DNA of 64,000 nucleotides from Paenibacillus sp. S150 (GCF_019352175.1 NZ_JACBYI010000006.1:160452-224451); one strand, 5' to 3'. Counted from the stretch's first letter, positions 51,727 to 59,699 are shown. Notes: generated by a model not told the origin, from the sequence alone. Program-made: numbers and translations.

Positions 51727-53934
51727 ATGAAAGATACCATCATTCGGGAATACCTGAACCAGCTGGATATAGAGCATGAATTAAGCTTTGCAGAACGGAT
51801 TATGCTTTTGCGGGAACGGAAGCTGTCCCAAACCAAATGCAAGGTGGAGCGGGAAGGCGGACTTGACGAAGACGATTACGGCAGAATCGTGCCTCCGGAC
51901 GGATTTGGCTGGCAGATCCTTCCGAATCATCCGGACGGGTCCTTCTATGGATATGAGGGATGGACGGAGAATTTCTGCAGTCTGCTGGAGAGGCATCCGC
52001 TGTACTTGGACCCTTTGGATGCCATGGCGGGGAAATGGATGTTCTTCCTGTCGAGAATGAAAGGCCCGATCTGGAAGCCGGAATTGGATGCTTCCCATTT
52101 GAAGCCTCTTCAAGAGAAATACGATATTATCAGCGGAATTGGGCTGGACGCCCATTTTGCACCGGATTACCGCATCGGCCTGGAGCTGGGCTGGGGCGGA
52201 CTGCTGGAGAAGCTGAAAGCCTTCGGAGCCCTTCATGAGGATGAGCCGCAGAAGGCAAGGTTTTACGATTCGGAGGTGAAGACCGTCCGTGCTATTCAGG
52301 ACTGGATACGGCGGACCTCTTCACTGGCCGCGGAGCTGGCTGCCATCGAGCGGCACCCGCAGCTGAGGCGCAATCTTCAGGACCTTCACGAAGTGAACGA
52401 ATGGATTGCGGTGAAGCCTCCCCGGACGCTGCGGGAGGTCTGCCAGTGGATCTGCTGGTTCAATATGGCTTCTCGGACATATAACCGGGATGGTGCAGGC
52501 GGCCAGCTGGATGAACTATTGCGGCCTTATTTCGAACGGGATGTCTCGGAGGGGCGGATCACGGAGGAGGAAGCCCGCTTCTATATTGCCTGTCTTCTGC
52601 TCAATGATCCCCATTATTACCAGCTTGGAGGCCCGGACCGTCACGGGAAGGATATGACCAGCCGCGTATCCTATGTGATTCTCGAAGCGGCCGCAATGAT
52701 CAACACATCCTGCAATTTGACGATACGGGTTCATGACGGGCTGGATGCGGAATTTTTCCGCAAATCGGTTGAATGCTTGCTGGCTAACGGGAACGGCTGG
52801 CCGCGTTACTCCGGAGACCGGGCATTGGTGGAAGGGTTCGTCCGTGCCGGTTATCCGCAGGAGCTGGCCCGGGAGCGGATCGCAGTCGGCTGCAATTGGA
52901 TGTCTCTGCCGGGACTGGAATACACCATGAACGATCTGGTGAAGGTCAATGTTGCCAAGGTCTTCGAGATTGCCTTCTGCGAAACGGCTGCTTCCGGTTC
53001 CGCAGAGCCTTCCCTGGAGCGGCTGCTGGAGTGCTTCCGGCAGCATTTGAAGCAGGCGGTGGAGACCGCCGCGGACGGCATCGCGTTCCAGCTCGCCCAT
53101 CAGGCGGAGAACGAGCCGGAGCTGGTACTGAATCTGCTGTCCCACGGACCTGCCGAAAGGGGACTGGATGTGTCGGCGGGAGGCGCGCGGTATTATAACA
53201 TGGCCATTGACGGCGCGGGTCTGGCCACCGTGGCGGATTCCCTGGCGGCGATTGAGCAGCGGGTCGTGAAGGAGAAGCGCCTCACCTGGAAGCAATTGGC
53301 CCTCTGGATGAAGGCTGATTATAAAGGGACCGGCGGGGAATACGTGCGTCTGATGATGAAGGCCAGCGGGCGGTACGGCCAAGGTAATTCAGCAGGGGAC
53401 CGCTGGGGAGTGGAGATATCCGGAATGTTTAGCGAATTGGTCCGAGCGCAGATGGACCGTTATCCTGTCCAGTTTATCCCGGGCTGGTTCTCCTGGGCCA
53501 ACACGCTCGGGCTGGGGAAGGCGGTTGGCGCTACCCCCGATGGGCGCAGAGCCGGGGAAGCCATCAACCACGGGGCCAACCCTGCCCCTGGCTTCCGCAA
53601 GGACGGGGCAGTGACCGCAATGTCCAACATTGTTGCCTCGGTTCAGCCCGGCTACGGCAATACGGCACCCCTGCAGCTTGAGCTGGACCCTCATCTGGCC
53701 AACGCCCCAGGCGGCGTCGACAAGATCGCGGCGTATATCCGCTCCATTTTTGATCTCGGGGCCACGCTGCTCAATATCAATCTGATCAGCAGGGAAAAAG
53801 TGCTGGAGGCCCACCGTGACCCGGGCCTGCATCCCGATCTGATCGTCCGTGTCACCGGCTTCACCGCCTATTTCTCCATGCTGTCCCCGGAATTCCGGCA
53901 GCTGGTCGTAGACCGGATGCTCGAAGCCCGGTAA
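51727..53934 (+). CDS. Glycyl radical enzyme of the PFL/dehydratase superfamily, atypical active site
   Basis: The enzyme has 735 residues, normal for GREs that are not PFL. The glycyl radical site is Gly711 in VRVTGFTAYF, 24 residues from the end. The thiyl-radical cysteine is probably Cys389 in AVGCNWMSLPGLEYTMNDLV. Diol-dehydratase and lyase members usually carry C-V-E-P at that point; here Asn-Trp replaces Val-Glu, so the general base is missing or moved. The rest of the fold matches (TPDGRRAGEAINHGANPAPG, TLLNINLISREKVLEAHRDP). It lies at the end of a glycan-degradation operon with its own activase. The substrate is therefore probably sugar-derived, but I cannot name it. Confidence 0.88.
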   Translation: MKDTIIREYLNQLDIEHELSFAERIMLLRERKLSQTKCKVEREGGLDEDDYGRIVPPDGFGWQILPNHPDGSFYGYEGWTENFCSLLERHPLYLDPLDAMAGKWMFFLSRMKGPIWKPELDASHLKPLQEKYDIISGIGLDAHFAPDYRIGLELGWGGLLEKLKAFGALHEDEPQKARFYDSEVKTVRAIQDWIRRTSSLAAELAAIERHPQLRRNLQDLHEVNEWIAVKPPRTLREVCQWICWFNMASRTYNRDGAGGQLDELLRPYFERDVSEGRITEEEARFYIACLLLNDPHYYQLGGPDRHGKDMTSRVSYVILEAAAMINTSCNLTIRVHDGLDAEFFRKSVECLLANGNGWPRYSGDRALVEGFVRAGYPQELARERIAVGCNWMSLPGLEYTMNDLVKVNVAKVFEIAFCETAASGSAEPSLERLLECFRQHLKQAVETAADGIAFQLAHQAENEPELVLNLLSHGPAERGLDVSAGGARYYNMAIDGAGLATVADSLAAIEQRVVKEKRLTWKQLALWMKADYKGTGGEYVRLMMKASGRYGQGNSAGDRWGVEISGMFSELVRAQMDRYPVQFIPGWFSWANTLGLGKAVGATPDGRRAGEAINHGANPAPGFRKDGAVTAMSNIVASVQPGYGNTAPLQLELDPHLANAPGGVDKIAAYIRSIFDLGATLLNINLISREKVLEAHRDPGLHPDLIVRVTGFTAYFSMLSPEFRQLVVDRMLEAR

Positions 53935-53952
53935 TGGCAATTTTCGTGATTT

Positions 53953-54100
53953 TAAGCTCCTTATGTGGGAGCGTGGCTTGAAATCGGCTGCCGGAAGCCG
54001 CGGCTTATTTGACATTTGTCGCTCCTTATGTGGGAGCGTGGCTTGCAGAGAAGCTTCGGCCCGGGTAGGTCGCTCCGTATGGTTGCGCTTTGCAGGAGGA
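53953..54100 (+). CRISPR. Relic of a type I-C-like CRISPR array (repeats R1-R3)
   Basis: R1 at 53953 and R2 at 54018 share CTCCTTATGTGGGAGCGTGG and lie 65 bp apart, giving a 32-bp repeat and a 33-nt spacer (53985-54017). The inverted arms GCTCC and GGAGC and the tail G-TTGAAAT are those of type I-C repeats. R3 at 54069 keeps GTCGCTCC but is degenerate and 51 bp from R2. There are no cas genes in the window. Confidence 0.7.
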
Positions 54101-54138
54101 ACAACCGGAATCGTGGGTGCAGGAAAGTGGAGTACAAT

Positions 54139-54420
54139 GAAGTGAAGTGGAATTAGTGAACTTAAATGGTCAGAAAAGCTGGCGGTAGAGGGAATAGTGG
54201 TAAAAAGGTAACCTAATTTCAGCGTATTTCCTTGCAAAGGGGCGAAATGGATGGATTAAGTATCCTTTTTCCCACTAACACTTTCGAAACAGGGGAGGTG
54301 GGGAGAATTAGGTTCACTTTTTCCACTTGGGCTTACCGCCAGGTTTCAGCTGCCCGCCTTACACCTGAAATTTCTAACAGCTACGCTGTCCAATGAAGGA
54401 TGGCATAGCTGTTTTGTTCT
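54139..54420 (+). repeat. Dispersed intergenic repeat, copy D (diverged)
   Basis: This gap has no gene. GTGAAGTGGAATTAGTGAAC, AGTGGTAAAAAGGTAACCTA, TATCCTTTTTCCCACTAACA and TTCACTTTTTCCACTTGG recur in the order of the 30.3 kb element. The end matches too: CCTTACACCTGAAAT and a hairpin AACAGCTACGC / GCATAGCTGTT. Confidence 0.6.
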
Positions 54421-54424
54421 TTAC

Positions 54425-54525
54425 CTCGCTCACTATGTAGGAGCGTGAAATGAAATTTTTATGGGTTGATATTCATGATACCCGCACTATTCGCCGCTCC
54501 CTATGTGGGAGCGTGGACTTGAAAT
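54425..54525 (+). CRISPR. CRISPR relic, repeats R4-R5
   Basis: R4 (54425) contains TCGCTCACTATGTAGGAGCG and R5 (54493) CGCTCCCTATGTGGGAGCGT, each ending in GAAAT. The spacer between them is 36 nt (54457-54492). R5 is identical in its core to R6 at 56388, because both belong to a duplicated segment. Confidence 0.68.
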
Positions 54526-54564
54526 ATTTAGCGTGCAGCAAATTGCATCACATAGGCCGAATCC

Positions 54565-54611
54565 GAAAAGAACAGATCAAGCTCCCACGCTGGCGGGATA
54601 TGATCTGTTCT
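54565..54611 (-). terminator. Terminator of the S-layer gene at 54650
   Basis: AGAACAGATCA and TGATCTGTTCT form a perfect 11-bp stem. On the minus strand it is followed by TTTTC. An identical hairpin follows paralogue 3. Confidence 0.85.
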
Positions 54612-54649
54612 GTGCTTCAGTTTCTTTTAACTTTACGTTCACCGTACGG

Positions 54650-55657
54650 CTATAATTTACTGGATATTGGATCGGAGGCTGGCTGCAGCCAACGCGAACC
54701 CATTACAGGCTCTGCTGTGGCAGTGTAGCCTTCGGGCAGATACGTGACTACCGTCCCTTTGGTGATGACTTGCGGGTACATCATATCCGGGTCGGGCAAA
54801 GTGACTTTGAAGTAGATCACTGCGTTTGTAGCACTGGTGAATTCAATACTTTCTACCTCCAGGCCGTATCCGGGGTTGGGCAGATTGCCGACGGTAATGG
54901 TGGCTTTGTTGACGCCTTCAGCGGCTTTTTCCAGGACGACATCCGAAATGTAGTTATTGACCGGAACCGGCTCCGGCTCGGAAGGCTCAATTTCTGTTTC
55001 GCCCTGGTTGATTGTCCGTGCGGCAAATTCAGCGGCATCATGAACCATGACAGCGGCTTCGGAGCGGGTGATGATGTCTGCCGGGCGGAATTTGCCGTTA
55101 TCCAGCGTAATAATCTTCGTATTCAGCAGAATTTGCAGGCTGTTCATCATGTCCTGGGAGAGCTTGTCGCCATCATCGACCATTACATACATCTCGGTGT
55201 AGGCAAAATCACCCTTGCTCTGCAAGGCTTCCGTCAACAAATGCGCGAACTCGGCGCGGGTCATCGTAGCATTCGGATTGAGATTCTGCGCCAGAGTGAG
55301 GCCGTTCTGCTTGGCAATCAGGAACGAGGAAGCATACCAGGCGTTGTCTTTTACATTGTCAAAAAGAGCGCTGGCCGTAGAAGAGCCGCTACTCCCCGGC
55401 TGTGGCGAAAGCACCAGTCCTTTGACTAGGAATTGTACGCCTTGAGCCAGAGTCACTTTAGCGTCGGGGGCAAAGGTGCCGCTGGTTACACCATTGATAA
55501 CGCCTGCATCATACAGTGCATTGATTTTGGTTTCGGCAGCATTTCCCTTCAGGTCGGAAAAAGCAAAAGCAAATGCCCCGAAAGATAAGCTGGCAGCCAG
55601 GATTCCGCACGCGATGCTTATTTTTTTTGCGCGCTTTATTAGATTTGGTTGTCTCAT
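54650..55657 (-). CDS. S-layer homology protein with PrcB-like domain (paralogue 2)
   Basis: The start at ATG 55657 (MRQPNLIKRAKK) is chosen to match paralogue 3, with GAGGTG upstream. The product has 335 residues: a signal peptide, three SLH-type modules, a linker with the acidic repeat EIEPSEPEPVP around residue 222, and the beta-rich PrcB-like C-terminus (NPGYGLEVESIEF, QVITKGTVVTYLPEG). The last dozen residues differ from paralogue 3. It is probably exported and held to the wall; no enzyme motif is seen. Confidence 0.82.
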   Translation of the reverse strand: MRQPNLIKRAKKISIACGILAASLSFGAFAFAFSDLKGNAAETKINALYDAGVINGVTSGTFAPDAKVTLAQGVQFLVKGLVLSPQPGSSGSSTASALFDNVKDNAWYASSFLIAKQNGLTLAQNLNPNATMTRAEFAHLLTEALQSKGDFAYTEMYVMVDDGDKLSQDMMNSLQILLNTKIITLDNGKFRPADIITRSEAAVMVHDAAEFAARTINQGETEIEPSEPEPVPVNNYISDVVLEKAAEGVNKATITVGNLPNPGYGLEVESIEFTSATNAVIYFKVTLPDPDMMYPQVITKGTVVTYLPEGYTATAEPVMGSRWLQPASDPISSKL

Positions 55658-56227
55658 GTACATCACCTCTACCTACTTAGATGGTTTATAGAAGGAAAAT
55701 GTTGCACTTGGTAATAAAAATACTATATAGATTGAACCGGAGAAGTTGAAGGCTCATGAAACGTAATGAGGTGAACAAGGAACGAAGCGAAGTGGAAACA
55801 GTAAATCTACTTCTCCGGAATCATGGCTGCAAAGCAATATCATCTGAACCTGAAAAGTTAAGCGGGTCCATCCAGCTGTTATGCTGTTCGAAGCTCTACC
55901 CAATGAAAGCTTAGGGCAGTTCTATCCTGCAATTTCGAATGTGGAGGCAGTGAGGAAAGCGATTGGGGATTTCTAAGGTATAGCGGGGCGTTTAGGGAAG
56001 TTAAACAGCGGGAATCTGAAAATTTTGCGGCTGTTATGAGAGCGGAGAGTCCAGTGCTATTGCGCGGCCAGAGGAACCCGGGAGCTGCTGGAAAACAACA
56101 ATTTTCTGCTTGCTACGTAATATCGTACAATATAATGGAATAGTCTATCTATCAGGGGACGAAACAATGATTAAGGTTGATTTGCAATTGAGAAAATCGC
56201 CTTAGCGGCCTTAGAGAGGTAGTGCGA

Positions 56228-56374
56228 ATGTATAGCGCCCATGAAATCCCCGGGTCCTTCGCACCGGATTTATTACATTATTTGTATAAAGTATCGAGAC
56301 CGAAGTTGCTGCCGGTTCGTATTCAGCGTAATAAAGTGGATTTAAAAGGAATTGAAATTTTGTGCTGTTTTTAA
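56228..56374 (+). CDS. Small hypothetical ORF, possibly a gene fragment
   Basis: ATG 56228 follows AGAGGTAG and encodes 48 residues beginning MYSAHEIPGSFAPDLLHYLY, followed by KVSRPKLLPVRIQRNK. The composition is protein-like, but I do not recognise it. It ends directly before a CRISPR relic repeat. It could be the 5' end of a lost gene. Confidence 0.3.
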   Translation: MYSAHEIPGSFAPDLLHYLYKVSRPKLLPVRIQRNKVDLKGIEILCCF

Positions 56375-56387
56375 GTGCAGAATCGCT

Positions 56388-56420
56388 GTCGCTCCCTATG
56401 TGGGAGCGTGGACTTGAAAT
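56388..56420 (+). CRISPR. CRISPR relic, repeat R6
   Basis: This is the best-preserved repeat: GTCGCTCCCTATGTGGGAGC, then GTGGACTTGAAAT. It differs from a classic type I-C repeat mainly by one extra base in the GGA(C)TTG tail. It marks the left edge of the right duplication copy. Confidence 0.65.
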
Positions 56421-56459
56421 ATTTAGCGTGCAACAAATTGCATCACATAGGCAGAATCC

Positions 56460-56506
56460 AAAAAGAACAGATCAAGCTCCCACGCTGGCGGGATATGATC
56501 TGTTCT
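56460..56506 (-). terminator. Terminator of the S-layer gene at 56537
   Basis: It has the same 11-bp stem as at 54565-54611 (AGAACAGATCA / TGATCTGTTCT), followed by T's on the minus strand. Confidence 0.85.
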
Positions 56507-56536
56507 GTGCTTTTATGTTCACCGTGTGGCTATAAT

Positions 56537-57532
56537 TTACTGGACATTGGCGCTCGACTGCAACCAACGCGAACCCATCACAGGCTCTGCTGTGGCAGTG
56601 TAGCCTTCGGGCAGATACGTGTCTACCGTCCCTTTGGTGATGACTTGCGGGTACATCATATCCGGGTCGGGCAAGGTGATTTTGAAGTAGATCACTGCAT
56701 TTGTGGCACTGGTGAATTCAATGCGCTCTACCTCCAGGCCGTATCCGGGGTTGGGCAGATTGCCGACGGTAATGGTGGCTTTGTTGACGCCTTCAGCAGC
56801 TTTTTCCAAAACGACATCCGAAATATAGTTATTGACCGGAACCGGCTCCGGCTCGGAAGGCTCAATCTCCGTATCGTTCTGGTTAATCACCCGTGCGGCA
56901 AATTCAGCGGCATCATGAACCATGACAGCGGCTTCGGAGCGGGTGATGATGTCTGCCGGGCGGAATTTGCCGTTATCCAGCGTAATGATCTTTGTATTCA
57001 GCAGAATTTGCAGGCTGTTCATGACTTCTGAAGAGAGCTTATCGCCATCGTCGACCACTACATACATTTTGGTAACCGGAAAATTACCCTTGCTCTGCAA
57101 GGCTTCCGTCAACAGATGCGCGAACTCCGCGCGGGTCATCGTAGTATTCGGATTGAGATTCTGCGCCAGAGTGAGGCCGTTTTGCTTGGCTATCAGGAAC
57201 GAGGAAGCATACCAGGCGTTGTCTTTTACATTGTCAAAAAGAGCGCTGGCCGTAGAAGAACTGCTGCCACTCGCCTGTGGCGGAAGCTCCAGTCCTTTGA
57301 CTAGGAATTGTACGCCTTGAGCCAGAGTCACTTTAGCGTTGGGGGCAAAGGTGCCGCTGGTTACACCATTGATAACGCCTGCATCATACAGTGCATTGAT
57401 TTTGGTTTCGGCAGGATTTCCCTTCAGGTCGGAAAAAGCAAAAGCAGATGCCCCGAACGATAAGCTGGCAGCCAGGATTCCGCACGCGATGCTCATTTTT
57501 TTTGCGCGCTTTATTAGATTTGGTTGTCTCAT
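56537..57532 (-). CDS. S-layer homology protein with PrcB-like domain (paralogue 3)
   Basis: The 331-residue protein is nearly the same as paralogue 2, with scattered substitutions, mostly in the linker before module 2 and in the second module (GNFPVTKMYVVVDDGDKLSS). It has a signal peptide, three SLH-type modules, an acidic linker and a PrcB-like domain. The start has GAGGTG upstream (AGAGGTGATGCACA). It arose by the local duplication described at 54493. Confidence 0.83.
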   Translation of the reverse strand: MRQPNLIKRAKKMSIACGILAASLSFGASAFAFSDLKGNPAETKINALYDAGVINGVTSGTFAPNAKVTLAQGVQFLVKGLELPPQASGSSSSTASALFDNVKDNAWYASSFLIAKQNGLTLAQNLNPNTTMTRAEFAHLLTEALQSKGNFPVTKMYVVVDDGDKLSSEVMNSLQILLNTKIITLDNGKFRPADIITRSEAAVMVHDAAEFAARVINQNDTEIEPSEPEPVPVNNYISDVVLEKAAEGVNKATITVGNLPNPGYGLEVERIEFTSATNAVIYFKITLPDPDMMYPQVITKGTVDTYLPEGYTATAEPVMGSRWLQSSANVQ

Positions 57533-57625
57533 TGTGCATCACCTCTATCTACTTAGATGGTTTATGGAGGATAAATGTTGCACTTGGTAGAGAAAAAATA
57601 CTATCCTGATTAATTTATCTATATA

Positions 57626-58006
57626 ATGAGATACCTTATGGTTTTGTTTGCAGTTGCTTTTGGAATGGTGCTGAGCACTTATATTCGGACCAAAGAAATT
57701 CAGACCGATGTTCAGAAAATCAAAGAAAAACTGGGCATCGCAGACGAAGGTGAACCGGTTGTGAGCAACGAAGCAATAGAAGCGGGGCTGGAAAGCGCAG
57801 TTGTTGAACGATCAAGGGAAGACGCTGGAGTAGCTGTGCGGGGAAACCTGATTTCGAATGTGGAGGCAGCGAGGAAAGCGATTGGGGATTTCTCAGGTAT
57901 GGCGGGCTTTAGGGAAGTTAAACAGCGGGAATCCGGAAATTTTGCGGCTGTTTATGAGGGAGGAGAGTGCAAGTGTCTTAGAGCAAGAGGACAAGCCAGC
58001 TTTTAG
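57626..58006 (+). CDS. Hypothetical protein with one N-terminal membrane segment
   Basis: The product has up to 126 residues. The first ATG lies within TATAAT, so ATG 57638 (MVLFAVAFGMVLSTYI) may be the true start. A hydrophobic N-terminus is followed by a charged coil-like stretch (KEIQTDVQKIKEKLGIADEG) and a soluble part. A decayed copy lies at 55923-56060. The function is unknown. Confidence 0.4.
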   Translation: MRYLMVLFAVAFGMVLSTYIRTKEIQTDVQKIKEKLGIADEGEPVVSNEAIEAGLESAVVERSREDAGVAVRGNLISNVEAARKAIGDFSGMAGFREVKQRESGNFAAVYEGGECKCLRARGQASF

Positions 58007-58208
58007 CATGCTTGAGGCAATGTCTCTGGGAGAGTTTGAACTATGCCTCCAAAAAGATAGGTTAGGACGTTGTAAGGTTAAATGTAAATTGCAGAGAAAC
58101 AACGGGATTAGTGAGTATCGTGCTGAAATCGTTGCTGAACAAGGCATCGACACGGAGGATATTAGAAAACTGATATACTATTTCAAGAAGATGGCGAGAA
58201 TAAGGTAG
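57954..58208 (+). CDS. Hypothetical protein overlapping the previous frame
   Basis: From ATG 57954 the frame encodes 84 residues (REESASVLEQEDKPAFSMLE, FELCLQKDRLGRCKVKCKLQ, DTEDIRKLIYYFKKMARIR). The codon pattern is plausible but there is no strong ribosome-binding site. It overlaps the gene before it by 53 bases in another frame. The two could be one gene split by a frameshift. Confidence 0.35.
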   Translation: MREESASVLEQEDKPAFSMLEAMSLGEFELCLQKDRLGRCKVKCKLQRNNGISEYRAEIVAEQGIDTEDIRKLIYYFKKMARIR

Positions 58209-58270
58209 TAGGCGTCATAAATTTGAATTAATTGTTTTCACGAATCATAGAAGGCGAAACTAAAACAAAC

Positions 58271-58555
58271 TTATCGGCGCGATTCACCAGATAGTTTGTT
58301 TAGATTCATGCCATCTTTTAGTCCTTGTTTATACATTAACGTTTCCGCAATGCATTGGAGTAGAGTAGTGCTTGTATCATAATTCTGAAGAATCAATTTG
58401 CATTCTTGAGGAAGTAGGGATACCAACTCTACGAAAGTATCATTACATTCTGATATTAATTGTTTATATTCATCCGAATTAGACAAAATTGAGTGGGCTG
58501 CATACTCCATATGAATGGAAAGAAATTGGTCAAAAGCTTGTTCTAGATTTGCCAT
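58271..58555 (-). CDS. Small helical protein, unknown function
   Basis: ATG 58555 follows GGGGGAAC and gives 94 residues (MANLEQAFDQFLSIHMEYAA, then LVSLLPQECKLILQNYDTST). It looks all-helical, resembling the many small Paenibacillus proteins of phage or plasmid type. It is divergent from a ribbon-helix-helix gene 145 bases away, which could regulate it. Confidence 0.5.
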   Translation of the reverse strand: MANLEQAFDQFLSIHMEYAAHSILSNSDEYKQLISECNDTFVELVSLLPQECKLILQNYDTSTTLLQCIAETLMYKQGLKDGMNLNKLSGESRR

Positions 58556-58699
58556 AGAGGTTCCCCCGATGAGAAGAAAATAGAGATCAAGTATAAATAA
58601 AATTATATAGTGACACCACTTAGATGTCAATGTGAATCTATAAGCGTTTATTTCACAATGATACAATAATGCCATCACTTTTTAGGGAGTACAAAACAT

Positions 58700-58873
58700 A
58701 TGGCAACTGATAAAAGAGTGTTTACACTACGCTTAAAAGATGAAAATTTCAGTAAAATCAAATTTATTGCTGATAAGAATAAGCGATCTATTGCTATGCA
58801 GATCGAATATTTAATCGAACAACATATAGAACAATTTGAAAAGGAAAAGGGAATTATCAGGACGGAAGAATAA
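58700..58873 (+). CDS. Ribbon-helix-helix (Arc-like) DNA-binding protein
   Basis: The product has 57 residues. The N-terminal strand RVFTLRLKDENFSKIKFIAD followed by KNKRSIAMQIEYLIEQHIEQ is the Arc/MetJ fold: one strand, then two helices, the first with the S-I-A-x-Q pattern. AGGGAG lies ten bases upstream. It would bind DNA as a dimer and may control the divergent gene. Confidence 0.72.
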   Translation: MATDKRVFTLRLKDENFSKIKFIADKNKRSIAMQIEYLIEQHIEQFEKEKGIIRTEE

Positions 58874-58932
58874 GTTAGCTTTTCTTAGAGAATATTTATT
58901 AATTGGAGTAATTGTCTTTCGTGCACTCCGGT

Positions 58933-58982
58933 AAAGTGCGAACCTGAAGCTCACACGAAATCCCTAGGAGGTTCGCACTTTT
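58933..58982 (+). terminator. Strong hairpin after the ribbon-helix-helix gene
   Basis: AAAGTGCGAACCT and AGGTTCGCACTTT form a 13-bp stem with a 22-base loop and T's at the end. It could terminate transcripts from the small gene. Confidence 0.7.
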
Positions 58983-59024
58983 ACTGCCCTGAGCCCTTAT
59001 ATGGTAAGAGATACAGGGCTACCT

Positions 59025-59123
59025 GTCGCTCCCCGTGCGGGAGCTGGATTGAAATTTGTAAATTTTTAAATGAGTAGGAAACTTCGAACTCGTCGCTCCT
59101 TACATAGAGCATCTTCACACCAT
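59025..59123 (+). CRISPR. CRISPR relic, repeats R7-R8
   Basis: R7 (59025) reads GTCGCTCCCCGTGCGGGAGC, then TGGATTGAAAT. R8 (59092) begins GTCGCTCCTTACATAGAGC and then decays. The spacer between them is 36 nt. R7 has the canonical GGATTGAAAT end. Confidence 0.65.
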
Positions 59124-59126
59124 CCA

Positions 59127-59699
59127 TTATTCCGGGGAATTCCCCTCAATATCCGCCTTCTTGCGTGCCCGGAAGCGGCGGACCTTCATCAGGTTGCCGC
59201 AGAGCTTGTCGTCGCAGTAGCGCTTGGAGCGGTTGCGGGTTTCGTCGTAATAGACCCACTGGCAATCGGGATTTTCGCAGATGCGGAAGCGGGAGGTTTC
59301 TTTTTCAAGCAACGCTGCGGCAAAAGAAGACGCTATCTCCGCCATCACTTGCGCCCAATCGGCACGCTGCGGCAGGAGGACAATCTGCGCTGCGCCTTCT
59401 TCGCTCCACAGGATCTGTCTTACCTCAGATCCCCCAGCCATATATTCATTCAACTGCTCCAGCAGCGCCCGGTTCGGTGTATGACCCTGCACCAGCTTCT
59501 GCACCTCAGCCCACATGAAGCCCCTTAGCTGCTGCAATTGCTTCAGCTCCGCAGGCTTCAGCGGCAATTCTGCCTGCAATGCATGCTGCTCCAGCCAGGT
59601 GGCGAGCCATTCCGGTTCCATGAGCTTGTCCTTGTCCTTGCTGCGGTCGCCTGTCCGCCAATCCCGCCAATAGCTGTTCATGAAATCGTCCCACAGCAC
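59127..59699 (-). CDS. CGNR zinc-finger/ABATE-domain regulator
   Basis: The 190-residue protein starts at GTG 59699 with AAGGAG nine bases upstream. The N-terminal ABATE-like region carries FMNSYWRDWRTGDR. The C-terminal zinc finger is CENPDCQWVYYDETRNRSKR followed by YCDDKLCGNLMKVRRFRARK, holding the four cysteines and the CGN(R-like) signature. The fold is found in putative stress-response transcription factors. It is divergent from the DinB gene 270 bases away, a spacing that fits shared regulation. Confidence 0.86.
   Translation of the reverse strand: MLWDDFMNSYWRDWRTGDRSKDKDKLMEPEWLATWLEQHALQAELPLKPAELKQLQQLRGFMWAEVQKLVQGHTPNRALLEQLNEYMAGGSEVRQILWSEEGAAQIVLLPQRADWAQVMAEIASSFAAALLEKETSRFRICENPDCQWVYYDETRNRSKRYCDDKLCGNLMKVRRFRARKKADIEGNSPE

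Larger units (their letters stand above)
54493..56060. repeat. Segmental duplication, left copy (right copy 56388-57970)
   Basis: The order CRISPR repeat, terminator, S-layer gene, leader, fragment of a small gene is present twice in direct orientation. Right of the S-layer gene, 55923-56060 matches 57850-57970 (ATTTCGAATGTGGAGGCAG, AAAGCGATTGGGGATTTCT, TTAAACAGCGGGAATC), but the left copy has a stop and frameshifts. An insertion with a repeat fragment (ATTGAACCGGAGAAG, GCGAAGTGGAAACAG at 55727-55805) has entered the left copy. The stretch 55658-56227 otherwise has no gene. Confidence 0.75.

Noticed and set aside
53953..59123. A working CRISPR-Cas system
   Set aside because: Repeats are degenerate, split by other genes, have at most one spacer per pair, and no cas gene is found in the window.
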